Source: Caulochytrium protostelioides (taxonomy: Eukaryota; Chytridiomycota; Caulochytriomycetes; Caulochytriales; Caulochytriaceae). From it: a stretch of 64,000 nt of DNA. Position numbers and translations under genes: made by a program. The notes under the pieces were generated by a model that saw nothing but the letters and a program-made list of their open reading frames with translations, ran no database searches and was not told where the DNA came from. This document shows, piece after piece, positions 28,967 through 38,500 of this stretch. Location of the stretch: contig ML014125.1 in assembly GCA_003615045.1 (NCBI GenBank), forward strand, positions 148,034 through 212,033, read 5' to 3'. Position 1 is the first letter of the stretch. Each line of letters starts with the position of its first letter.

Positions 28967-29807
28967 GCTGCCTCATCATGACGATGGATGCGAACAGCAC
29001 GGTCTTTTCGTTGGCGAGACGCTCCTCGATCGGGGACGCGGGAAACTGCGGTGCTCGAGATGATACCTGATGTCGACTCGACTCATTGCTTCACTCGACG
29101 TCCACATAGCGCCGTGGCCATTGCTTTCGCTAGCGCTTGCGCTTGCGCGTCTTGTTCGTGGGTCTGGCCTTCCCGATCACCTGCGCCAACCAGCCCCCTA
29201 GACCATCGAGTCGCGCTCGCAATCCTTTCCGCTGCGTGCATGAGCCCTTGGATCCAGCGTCGTGCATCGCGCATTGTGGATCCTGCTGACCCCGTCCCTG
29301 ACCAACCTTCCCACCATCCGTCTATCCGTCTGTCCTCCGGTGTCCGTTTTCGATGCCTCATTCGTTGCGAACCGTCCACGCAACGACGCTACTTCTCAAC
29401 CTCGTGGAGGGCCAGACGCGGTCGACGTGCATGCGTTTGCTGTGGTGCCTCGAGCCCTCGAGCGGTCCACCGGGTCCCGGCATGCATCGGTCCACCTCCA
29501 CGCGCCTCTCTTGATCCATTACCATTGGATATGCAGCATCCTTGGCGCCTCCACCGCCTGATTGTCCTCGTTGCATCGCCTCGGATCCACAACAACAGTC
29601 TCCGTTGTCTGCATGGTTCCCGACCACCGTTCTGCCTCAACGACCTATCCAACTCGCCGCTGTCGATTCCCCCACCATTTTTTGATATTCACCCCTCGTG
29701 CCGGCCGGCGAAGGCTGTCCGGACTACTTGTATTTGTCCATTGTACATTCTCGGTGACCACCGCCTCGGCCACCACGCCCGTCCCGCTCCGCGTGATTCG
29801 TGGCTTG

Positions 29808-29813
29808 TATAAA
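29808..29813 (+). promoter_or_regulatory. TATA box (TATAAA)
   Basis: TATAAACG in GC-rich context, followed 18 bases on by CAACGCTT, the same octamer seen after the TATA box at 26617. A GTAAGT donor near 29890 and a CTCCAG acceptor near 29968 lie downstream, suggesting a spliced transcript. Confidence 0.4.
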
Positions 29814-29992
29814 CGTCCCGCCGCTCAACGCTTCCCCGCGAGACCCGCCCCTCGACCGGCAACTCCGCTATTGGCCTGCACCACGTGTAAGTAGCCCACA
29901 TCCGCTTCGCGGTCTCCGCCCGTCGTCCGCACCGTCTCCGCACGGGGCATCCACCGCGCCGCCGGCCGCGTGCCCTCCAGGCCTCACCCGCC

Positions 29993-30448
29993 ATGATCGG
30001 CCCTGGGCCCATCGACCGCCCAAAAGACCGCGGGCTCGCTTCGCCCCGCGAGGTCCCTGCGCAGCGCCTTCCCGGACCCGCTCGCCTTCGCCCGCGTCCC
30101 CGACAAGCCTCCGGCCTCCCCTCCCTGCATGCGCCCTCCGGCCACCCGCAGGCGCATCCCACGGGGAGGTGGGGGGCCGCCGGCCGAGCCTCAACCGGAA
30201 CGTGCGGCCAGCCTGCGCGACGAGCAGCGTGGGACGGGGCGAGCCCCTCGCGCCGACGTCGGACTTCCATGCGCGGCGGCAGCCTCAAAGCGTGCGGTCG
30301 CGTCCGTGAACGATGCCCGCTGCGTCTTTCGAGCTTCTGTCTTACTCATCGTCATGCGTTCTGCGTTTTTTTTGTTTGTTTTGTCGGCTGTTGTGTTCCT
30401 CACGATGGCTTCTCGGTGGTGCTGCCCTCGTCGTGCGCTTTATTTTGA
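29993..30448 (+). CDS. Candidate small gene behind a TATA box and leader intron (uncertain)
   Basis: The ATG at 29993 (context CCGCCATGA) is the first after a TATA box at 29808 and follows a plausible leader intron (GTAAGT near 29890 to CTCCAG near 29968). The frame would encode 151 residues: a Pro/Arg/Gly-rich disordered part and a hydrophobic, Cys/Phe-rich end that may be translated 3' UTR. No domain is recognised, and the composition is close to that of shadow frames. The promoter and splice signals are the only support. A non-coding transcript is equally possible. Confidence 0.2.
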   Translation: MIGPGPIDRPKDRGLASPREVPAQRLPGPARLRPRPRQASGLPSLHAPSGHPQAHPTGRWGAAGRASTGTCGQPARRAAWDGASPSRRRRTSMRGGSLKACGRVRERCPLRLSSFCLTHRHAFCVFFVCFVGCCVPHDGFSVVLPSSCALF

Positions 30449-31535
30449 CGGCCATGTTAATGGGTTGGTGTGGCGGCTTCATGCCCCGGTTCCTGCCACG
30501 GGTCCAATTTTTCGCTCGTTGGCTCGTCTGGACTTGCCTGGTCTTGCTGGGCCTGCCATGCCTCCCGGGGGTTGCCTATTGCCCGGTCCTCGGGACGGAC
30601 AACGGCCGTCTCCGGTGTGCATGCCTGCTTTGTGTGGCGTTCCCCCCGCGTCGTGACGTCCGGTGGTGCGTGTTCGACGGTTGCCTTCCAGCGATGCAGG
30701 GCACCGCTCGCGCATGCCCGTCGATCGACCGCGCTGACGAGACGCCTCAGCGTCGCCCCGGCACCCCCTGCAAGCCGTCTGCCCTGTCGCGTTGCCCGAG
30801 GGATCTCCGTCTTTGGGGACGAGTGATTCGAGACGGATCCGCCTGGTAAGTTTTTACGCGTGGGATGGGTCCTCCTCCTCGCCCGCCCCGCCCCGCCCTG
30901 TCCGTGTGCCGACGCGGGCCGGCCGAGGGCATGCCGATTTTCCCGCTGTCCCCTTTCGATGCACGCCTTCTGCAAGGCGCGCCTGAAGCAGCCAAAGGTC
31001 CTTGGCGCCGAAGGCCGATGGCGGCGCCGTCCATCGCGGGGTCGAAGCGTGACCCGTACCCCGCGGGGGAGGGATTCGCCGCGAAGCCAGAGAACGCGAA
31101 CGCGCGAAAGCGCGAGAACGCCGGGAAGCGCCGTGAACGCGCGAGAGGCGCTTTGGCATCGCGCTGCGTCCGACGTTGACGGGGACGCCATCCGGCACGA
31201 GCGCCGGAGCGACGCGCTGCGCGCGCGCGCGCGACCGCGGCCCGGCGAGAGCAAGCGAAAAATAAAAATGCCTGCCACGCCGCCTCCCGGCGCTGCTTCG
31301 GGTCCGCCGCCGCCGCCGCCGCCGCCGCCCCGTCCTCCTCGCGGGCCCCGGCCGCCGGCGCCCGGCCGTCCGCTGCCGGGGTCCCTCTCTCGTGCTGGCC
31401 TCGCTGCTCGGGCTCCCTCTCGGCTCGCCGGCGCATGCGGCGCCGGCGCCCTTCTGACGGGGCCATCGACCTCTTGGCCGGCCGTGGCGTCGCGTCCACC
31501 CGCGTGTGAGGCGCTGCGACTGGGCGGGTGTCGGC

Positions 31536-31631
31536 TCCTGCCCTGGCTCCTGCCCTGGTTCTTGCCCTGGTTCTTGCCAACGCTCCTGCCAACGCTCCTG
31601 CCAACGCGCCTGCCTTCGCTCCTGCATGGCC
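31536..31631. repeat. 12-bp minisatellite, about 8 units
   Basis: Eight 12-base units of the form TCCTGCCCTGGT / TCCTGCCAACGC. The first three end in CCTGGC/T, the next three in CAACGC, and the last two are degenerate. Non-coding context. Confidence 0.8.
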
Positions 31632-31816
31632 CGGGCTCTGCGGGGCCAAGCAGCGCTTCCAGAAGGCCCGTCGCAGACCGGACGAGGGCGCGGGGAAGCG
31701 ACGGAGGGCGGCGCGCTCGATTTAGCAACCGCTCTCGAAGGCCTTCGCCGCGTTCGGCTATTCAGGCGTTCAGGCGTTCGGGTCCCCGACCCGGTGCAGT
31801 GCATCCGCCTGGCTCC

Positions 31817-31842
31817 GCCGAGCCGAGCCGAGCCGAGCCGAG
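31817..31842. repeat. (CGAGC)5 pentanucleotide repeat
   Basis: Five CGAGC units in tandem. The same pentamer is repeated at 1793-1810 and, reverse-complemented, at 61316-61346. Confidence 0.85.
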
Positions 31843-33386
31843 CTGAGCCGCCGGCCGTGTGCGCTGTGCGGTGGCAGCGGGAGTCGTGACGGCCGCCGAG
31901 CGTTTCTTTTTTCGGGAATGGGCCCAAGGACCCCACGGCCTGGCCGTGGCCATGGACATGGCGGTGGACAGCTAACAGCCAACATCCGACGCATCCGACT
32001 CACCCGACTGGCGTGTGTATTTTCTTTTTTGGTCCTGATTCGTTCCCATGGGCCACATGGGCTATATGATACGGCGGCCACGCCCGTGACCATGATCGTG
32101 TCGCACCCGTGCACGGGGTATTCGCATGATTAGGTACGACGCCGACCCGAAACTGGCCGCTCGCGCTTTCTTCGGATCGCCGCTTCCGTTTCGTGGCCTC
32201 TTTCCCCTTTTCCCCGACCCGTGCCCCCCGCGTCCCCATCAGACCCATTGACGGCGACGCGATACCCCCGCCCTCGACTGCTGGCCGTCCCGCCCTTGGC
32301 TCCGACATCCACGCTGCTCCGTCTCCCCTGCGTGGCATTGCACTCCCTGCCTCGCCGACCGGTTGGTATTCGTGCTTGGGTCCGTCTGTGGTCCGCCGCT
32401 GCTCGCTGCTCGGCTCTCACCCGCGACCTGGTCCGGCGCTCCACGTGGGACGTTGCGAAAACCATACGGCGCCTGCTTCGCCGCGCCTGGCCATCATCGT
32501 CGGCGCGTGACACTCGGCGCGTGTGGCCCTCGCGCTCTTGATTGCCGTCACGCTCAGGTCCGTCCGTCCGTACCACGAGCACCAGCGGCTGTCGGAGCCG
32601 GCATCCTTTTTCTTTTCCGCCTTTCCTTTTGTTTGGCCACGGGCCCATCACATCGCTCGGGGGGCCGTTGCACGTCCCGCTCGCTCCCACCGCCGCCGCC
32701 GCCGCCGCTCCTGTCGCCGCCGTCCACGCTTGCTAGGACGCCGGTGCTGTGCTCTCGCTACGCCTGCGGATCACACTGCCGCCGCTGCTGCCAACGAGGT
32801 TCGGTGCACGCACGCCCGTTGACCCTTCAGCCGGTTCCGGACACGGCATCGACACGCCCAGGCTCCGTCGCGACGCGACCGCCGCTCGTGTCCGTGTGTG
32901 AGCGCCACGCTCAGGCCCTGCGTGTTTTGAGCCGCGTGCCGTGCGCCGTCGCGGATTCCCGTACGACCCGCCCTCGCCAGCGTTCGCTGCTGCTGCCGCT
33001 GTCGCGCCTCTGACCGCGCCTCCCGGTCCCGCCTCCCCGGTCCCGCCTCCCCGGTCTCGCCGTCGGCCATCGACGCATCCTGACGTGGCTTTGTCCTACC
33101 TGAGCACCGGAGCGTCTGATCGTCGCCCCTGCTCGTCTCACCCTCGTCCGCCACGACGCGTGGATTTGAAGGCCCGCGTTTCCATACACCCGCAAGGTCA
33201 TCCCCGCTTGGATTGGGCTTCGTTGAGATCTTGCTTGGGCTCGCTTTTCCGGCTCCGTCACGACGCTTGGGCAGACGACGGCGACGACGCCCGAGTCCTG
33301 AGTTGCGCCGCGTCGCCGACCACGCCGACGGCTGAGACCGGCACCGTCTCCCCCCTGCCTCTCCCCACCACCCGACCGCCGCCAAG

Positions 33387-34232
33387 ATGTCGCTCGTCGT
33401 CTCAGGCCCGAACGGTTCCATCACCGTCAGCCAGGGCACCAACTCGGGCCGCGGCTCGGACGCCACCTTCCTCAACTCGACCGCCGACGATGTCCACGGC
33501 CCGAACCTCATCGGCCCCGTCCTCGGCGGCGTCCTCGGCTGGATGTTCCTCTCCGTCGTCGTGATGGGCCTCATCCGCCGCGCCGGCCGTCGCGAGCCGC
33601 GCCGCAACCCCTGGTCCGACGACGTCAAGCCGCCGTCCTCCTCCAAAGACGCCGAAGAGGGCCGCGCCGTCTTGCCACGATCACGCCGCGGCAGCGGCTA
33701 CGGCGCCACCAGCAGCGATCCCGCCATCAGCCCGCTCTCGGCCCTCGTCAACGCCGTCCAGAACCCGGCCTCCGTCGCCCCGTCCGCCACGACCGCCATG
33801 GCCACCGCCGCCACCGCCACCACCACCGGCGGGCCTCGACCCCTGTCGAGCGCCAACGCCGGCGCCCGCCCGCCCTCGCAACCGCCCCGCGCCTCCCGCC
33901 TCGGGGGTGCGGTGCCCATGCCGCCCGCCATGTCCCAGGTCGCCAGCCCCCAGCAGCAGCAGCAGCAGCAGCAGCAGCTCAACGCGCTGCCGCAGTTGAA
34001 TCCGCCGGCCGCGCCGTCGGGACAGCCGCACAGCGGCGTCGCCATGCCGTCGCCGGCCGCGCCGTACGGCGTCGCGCTGCCCGCGATGGCCTACGATTTC
34101 CAGCAGGCCGCCGCCGCCTCGGCCGCCGCGCCCCAGCCCGCCGCCGGTGCTCTCGGCCGCCCATTACCCTATGTGCCGACCCCGGGCCAGGGCCAGGGCC
34201 AGGGCCCCGCCGCGCCGTCGCCCCGCGTCTGA
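33387..34232 (+). CDS. Small single-pass membrane protein with long disordered tail
   Basis: 281 residues, single exon, ATG in a good context (GCCAAGATG) after a long pyrimidine-rich leader. The N-terminal 36 residues are polar with Ser/Thr/Asn (possible O- and N-glycosylation sites such as NST) and lack a cleavable signal. A single hydrophobic segment spans about 40-63 and is followed by a basic stop-transfer stretch (RRAGRREPRR), predicting an outside N-terminus and a cytosolic tail. The tail of about 215 residues is Pro/Ala/Ser-rich with nine consecutive Gln (about 189-197) and QGQG repeats at the end. No family is recognised. The layout is like small fungal plasma-membrane sensors, but a WSC or mucin-length ectodomain is missing, so function is open. 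It converges with the sorting nexin gene. Confidence 0.62.
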   Translation: MSLVVSGPNGSITVSQGTNSGRGSDATFLNSTADDVHGPNLIGPVLGGVLGWMFLSVVVMGLIRRAGRREPRRNPWSDDVKPPSSSKDAEEGRAVLPRSRRGSGYGATSSDPAISPLSALVNAVQNPASVAPSATTAMATAATATTTGGPRPLSSANAGARPPSQPPRASRLGGAVPMPPAMSQVASPQQQQQQQQQLNALPQLNPPAAPSGQPHSGVAMPSPAAPYGVALPAMAYDFQQAAAASAAAPQPAAGALGRPLPYVPTPGQGQGQGPAAPSPRV

Positions 34233-35532
34233 GTCCTCCTGAGGACGAGCGTTCCCCGCGCCGGTGCGCCTGGCTGAGACGTGCTGGCCCCTCGTCCCCC
34301 CCATCGCGACGCCGATCTGGCCGCGCGCCGTTGCTCGCCGCGGAGGCACGCCACGTGGTGGGTGCACGTGCCAGGCGCGTGCGGATCTGGCTCCAGCGCG
34401 TTCGGTAGTTCGGCTTGTCGCCTCCTTCGCGCTCTCTCTTTCGCTTTGCGCACCATGAAATTCCTCATTGTCTCTTGGCCTTTTTTCCCCGAGAATCCCT
34501 CTAATCCACCGATGCCATGCGGTTCATGGCCCTTCTTCTTCTTCTGCCTGGCCTGGCGGTTCTGTGTCTCATCTCGCCATCCAACCTTCCACCCACCCTC
34601 GCGGCCGTACTTTTTTCTCGACTAATCATCATACCCCTCCCTCTCTCCATGCTCCCCTCCCATCCCCGTGGCGTTGTTGTGAGCCGCCGCCGCCGCCGTC
34701 CTTTTTTTTCCTCATAGCGCTCGGCTATCTTAATATCTATTCTTTATACTGGCTGAGCGACCCTGCCGCGTGCCGCGGCCCGTGTCCGGGCTCGAAAGAT
34801 GATGATGGCCATAGGAGCCCGATGACCCCACCATGGTGATCGAGGGCAGCTGAATGCGGAATCACTCGATGCTCGCCGCCCTCCAGTGGCCATCATCCAT
34901 GTCCCCCCCTGGGCTCTCTGTAGGGGATCACGGATGGCCGTTCGCGGATCGCTCTGTTGGTAGCGTCGCGTACCACGCGCCAAGCGGCCCTGGCACGGGA
35001 CCGTGGCAGCCCGGGAACAACGCGCCTGCGGGCGTGCGCGATGGCCCCACGCGCGTAGCGCCGACCGCGCGGAGCCGACGGCGCTTCAAAGCATGCTGCC
35101 GCGAGGCGGCCTAGACCGACGGCGGCCCGCCGATGCCGGTGGGCGAGGGGAGGATCGCCGCCGCGCGTCGCCTTCATGGCCTCGCGCCTTGGGCGAGCGC
35201 TGCTCCTCCCTGCGTCCGGTGGCGGGGCGCGCTTCCTTGCTGGCTTGCTTTCTGTTTTGCCGTTCTATTTGGCTTCGATGGTGGCGGCGGGGGGGTGGGC
35301 GGCACGTGATGGGCATCGGCGATCGGCGGCCCTCATCGCCGACGTCCCCATCGACGAGAAAGCGTGATCCGTCGGTCGCCTGATGATGGACGACGGCACA
35401 GGCCGCGTGAGCTTATGGTTCTCGTTCGCTGCCCAGAAGTCGCTTCATCATACGTGGTCCCATCATCATGCCCATGGTGCCCATCATCATCGCTGTTGTA
35501 TCCGTGTCACGCGGTGTTTATGGAGCATCGGG
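34233..35532. other. Convergent intergenic region, 1.3 kb
   Basis: Lies between the stops of the membrane-protein gene (plus) and the sorting nexin gene (minus). The left half has T- and C-rich tracts expected of a 3' UTR and an AT patch near 34725-34745. Short ATCATCATGCCC / ATGGTGCCCATC direct repeats occur near 35460-35490. No gene recognised. Confidence 0.5.
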
Positions 35533-38500
35533 TCACGCCGGATCGTCGGCATGGACAATGTTCTTGACGAGACTCTCGAGCACGCAGCACAAGAGGTGGC
35601 GGTTGAGATCGCGCTGCTGCAGCATGTTGAACAATCGCGTCATGCCGACCGTCGTATTGGTCTTGCCGACGACGCGCTGGACCGTCTCGACGCCCGGGAT
35701 GTTGCCGTAGACCCAGAGCTGCTTGGCCTCGAGCTTCGTATCGGCCATCTGGGTCTCGGTGCGCACGGGCCGGGCCATCGCCTCGACCTGCTCCGGCGTC
35801 GCCGACGCGCCCAGCGCCTCGCGCGCCGCCTCGCGCGCGACCTCGTGGTACCACGTGTCGCCCGGCCAGAACATCGTCATCAGCTGCGTCAGGTAGTCCC
35901 GCGCCTTCGCCTCGCTGCGCGCGTCCTCCACCGCACGCTGCAGGGCGCCCGCGATCGCGCTGCCGTAGTTGCGGCGCAGCAGGCCCTTGAGGATGTGCAG
36001 CCCCTTCTGGCGGATCCACTGGTTCGGGTCCGACAGATGAAACACCTCTTCGATCGCGCCGAACAAGCACTCAAGGATGATCTCTGTCTCCTGGTCCGAC
36101 AGCACGCGCTTCGGCGCGTCGCCTGCGGGCGCCGTCCTGCCGGGGTCGTTCGCCGCCGCCGGGAGGCCGCTCGTCGTGGCGCTGGTGGCGCGCGGGCCGA
36201 AGGCGGCCTCCATCTCGGCGTCGTGCACGCCGCCGGCGCCGCCCGCCGGCGCCGCCAGCACGAGTGCGCTGGTCTGGGCGCTCGCGAGCATGGCCCGCGG
36301 CGTCTCCATGCCTTGACTGCCCCCAGCGCCTGAGCCGCGCGGGTGGTCCGGGGGCCGCGAGGCGGCCGGCGAGCCGACGGCCGGCGAGCCGACGGCCGGC
36401 GAGGCCAGGGTCCCGCCGGTCGCGGGGCCGTGCTCGGCGTAGGGCAGCACCATCGGGGCGGCGCCGAGCGGGGCGCTGCCGCGGTCTGTGGCGTCCATCA
36501 CGGCGTACGAGGGCGCTGGCGAGGCGAGCGCGGTCGCCGCGAGGCCGCCGAGCGACGACGCCGACGGGAGGCCCGACGGGCTCATGTCGGCCATCGCGCT
36601 CGCCGTCGAGGCCTTGCGCAGTGCCGCAGCCGTGTATGGGTCGTTCGGATGCGCCGTCGTGCCCCCCGTCAGCGTCGGCGTGGGCGTGCCGCTGCCGACG
36701 GCGGCCGTGAAGCCGGCCTGCATGCCCGCGGCGATGCCGCCCGCGGCCGTCTCGACGCCCGACACGACCATGAACGCGGCTTTCTGCGGCGCGACCGCCA
36801 CCTTGCGCAGCACGCTGCCGGCGTTGCGGAACGCGCCGAGCATCTTGTTCTGCGACACGGGCGCCGCGGCGCTGTCGATGGCGCGCAGGGCGTCGGTCTC
36901 TTCCTCCTGCGAGAAATTCTCGGGACGCATAAAGTCCACGAGCATCGGCGACTGCGCCAGCAGCCCGTCGGTCACCAGCACGTTGATCCACTTGCCGAGC
37001 TCGTTCGCCAGGGCTTCGGCGACGTCGACCGCCATCACCGCGTGCGGCTGCCGCGGGATGCGCGCCGCCGGCACGGGGAACGCCATCTTGTCGACCTTCG
37101 GAAACACGGCGCGCATCTGCTCGTTCAGCTGGTAGAAGTCCTGGTACGTCTTGGTGATCACCCAGCCCTGCGCCGACCCGTCGGCCTTCTCGACCTGCAC
37201 GATGTAGTCGGCTTTGGGGAACACTTTGGTCTGGCGCGAGAACACGCTCGTGTTGGCCGCGTCCTTCGGCAGCGGCACCTCAAAGAAGCCTGATCCGCCG
37301 GCGTCGTGGACTTTCACATGCACGTGGTGCAGGTGGAGCGCCGGCGGCACCCGGCCGCCTGCCTGCTGGCGCTGCTGCGCCGCGAGCTCAGCCTCCTCGG
37401 CCTCGGCAATCAGGTCCAGCAGCTGCTCGATCTGAGTATGCAGGCTGATCTTGGTCGCCGCGAGCGCCTTGATCTGCTTGCTCGACTGCGCCTCCTCCAT
37501 CGCCGAGTCGACGACCATCAGCTGCTCGCGCAGCGTCGCGACTGCCGTGAACATGAACTGGCGGTCGCCCGTCTCCTGGGCGCGCGCAAGCGCCGACGCG
37601 GTCTCGAGCGAACCCAGCACGTCCGGCTCCGATGCGTCCGCCGCGCTGCGCGTGTCCGCGTGATCCCTGGCCTGGCTGCCAAGGGCGGTGGCCCGATCCG
37701 CCAGACTGAGCGGCTGGAGACTAGGCTTGGACGGCGGGGGAGTCGCCGCGGCGTCGGCACCGTGAGCGGGCGGCGGACGCGCCGGCGGGGGCGGGGGCGC
37801 CGCCGCATGTGCCGCGGCGGCGGGCGCTCGAGCCGGCAAGGCCGGCTGCGCCACGGTCGGCGGTTTCGGAAAGAAGGGGCTAGCCGCGAACCCGTCCCAG
37901 CGCTGCTGCAGCAGCCCGTAGATCTTGCCCTGAATCTTGCGGAAGGTATCGCGGTGCACGTGGCCTTCCTTCAGCTGCGAGCGCACCAACCCGGCGAGCG
38001 TGACGATGGCCGTGTTGGACCGGATGACGTTGGCGCCGGCCAGCGGCTGGCCGAGCGGTCCGGCGGGAGGCGGCGGTGGCGGTGGCGGTGGCGAGGTCGG
38101 GGTGGCGGCGACGTCGTTCGTGGGCGCAGCGCCAAAGAAGGTGTCCAGAATACTCGCCGCGGTGGTCATGAGCGATTCGTGACTCGTGGTCGGCGCGCTC
38201 GCCGTTTGCCGGAAGTTGTCCAGCGTGATGTACATGTGAATCAAGGCATGCTCGTTCATCGGCTTGAGATAGGCAATGAGCTGATGCAGCGCATCGGGCT
38301 GCGAAAAGACGTTCTGGATCGTCAGTGGCGGCTGGGCCGGCGTCTCAGGCGCTCGCGGAGGGACCGCCGGTCTGCGGTTCGCGATAGTCGATGCCGACGT
38401 TGTTGTCGATGCGGCCGCTGATGCGGTGGCCTCCGGACGCGAGACGGTGCCATGGGTTAGAGCGGCGGCGGCGGGTGCCGGGGTCGACGGCGAGGCGGTC

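Larger units (their letters stand above)
26295..33386. other. Gene-poor 7.1 kb stretch
   Basis: No convincing protein gene was found. The left part (about 26680-28150) is AT-richer than the rest of the window; the right part is again GC-rich with Arg/Pro/Gly open frames on both strands. It contains two TATA boxes (26617, 29808), possible splice donors (GTAAGT near 29890 and 30846), a (CT)33 tract, a T18 tract, a 12-bp minisatellite and a CGAGC repeat. The last 300 bases are pyrimidine-rich and probably include the leader of the membrane-protein gene at 33387. Unrecognised spliced or non-coding transcripts are possible. Confidence 0.5.

Noticed and set aside
30457-31728. 423-codon frame on the minus strand and an overlapping 328-codon frame on the plus strand (30860-31846)
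   Set aside because: Both consist of Arg/Pro/Ala/Gly runs and repeat-derived segments with no domain; they arise from high GC and the 12-bp repeat.
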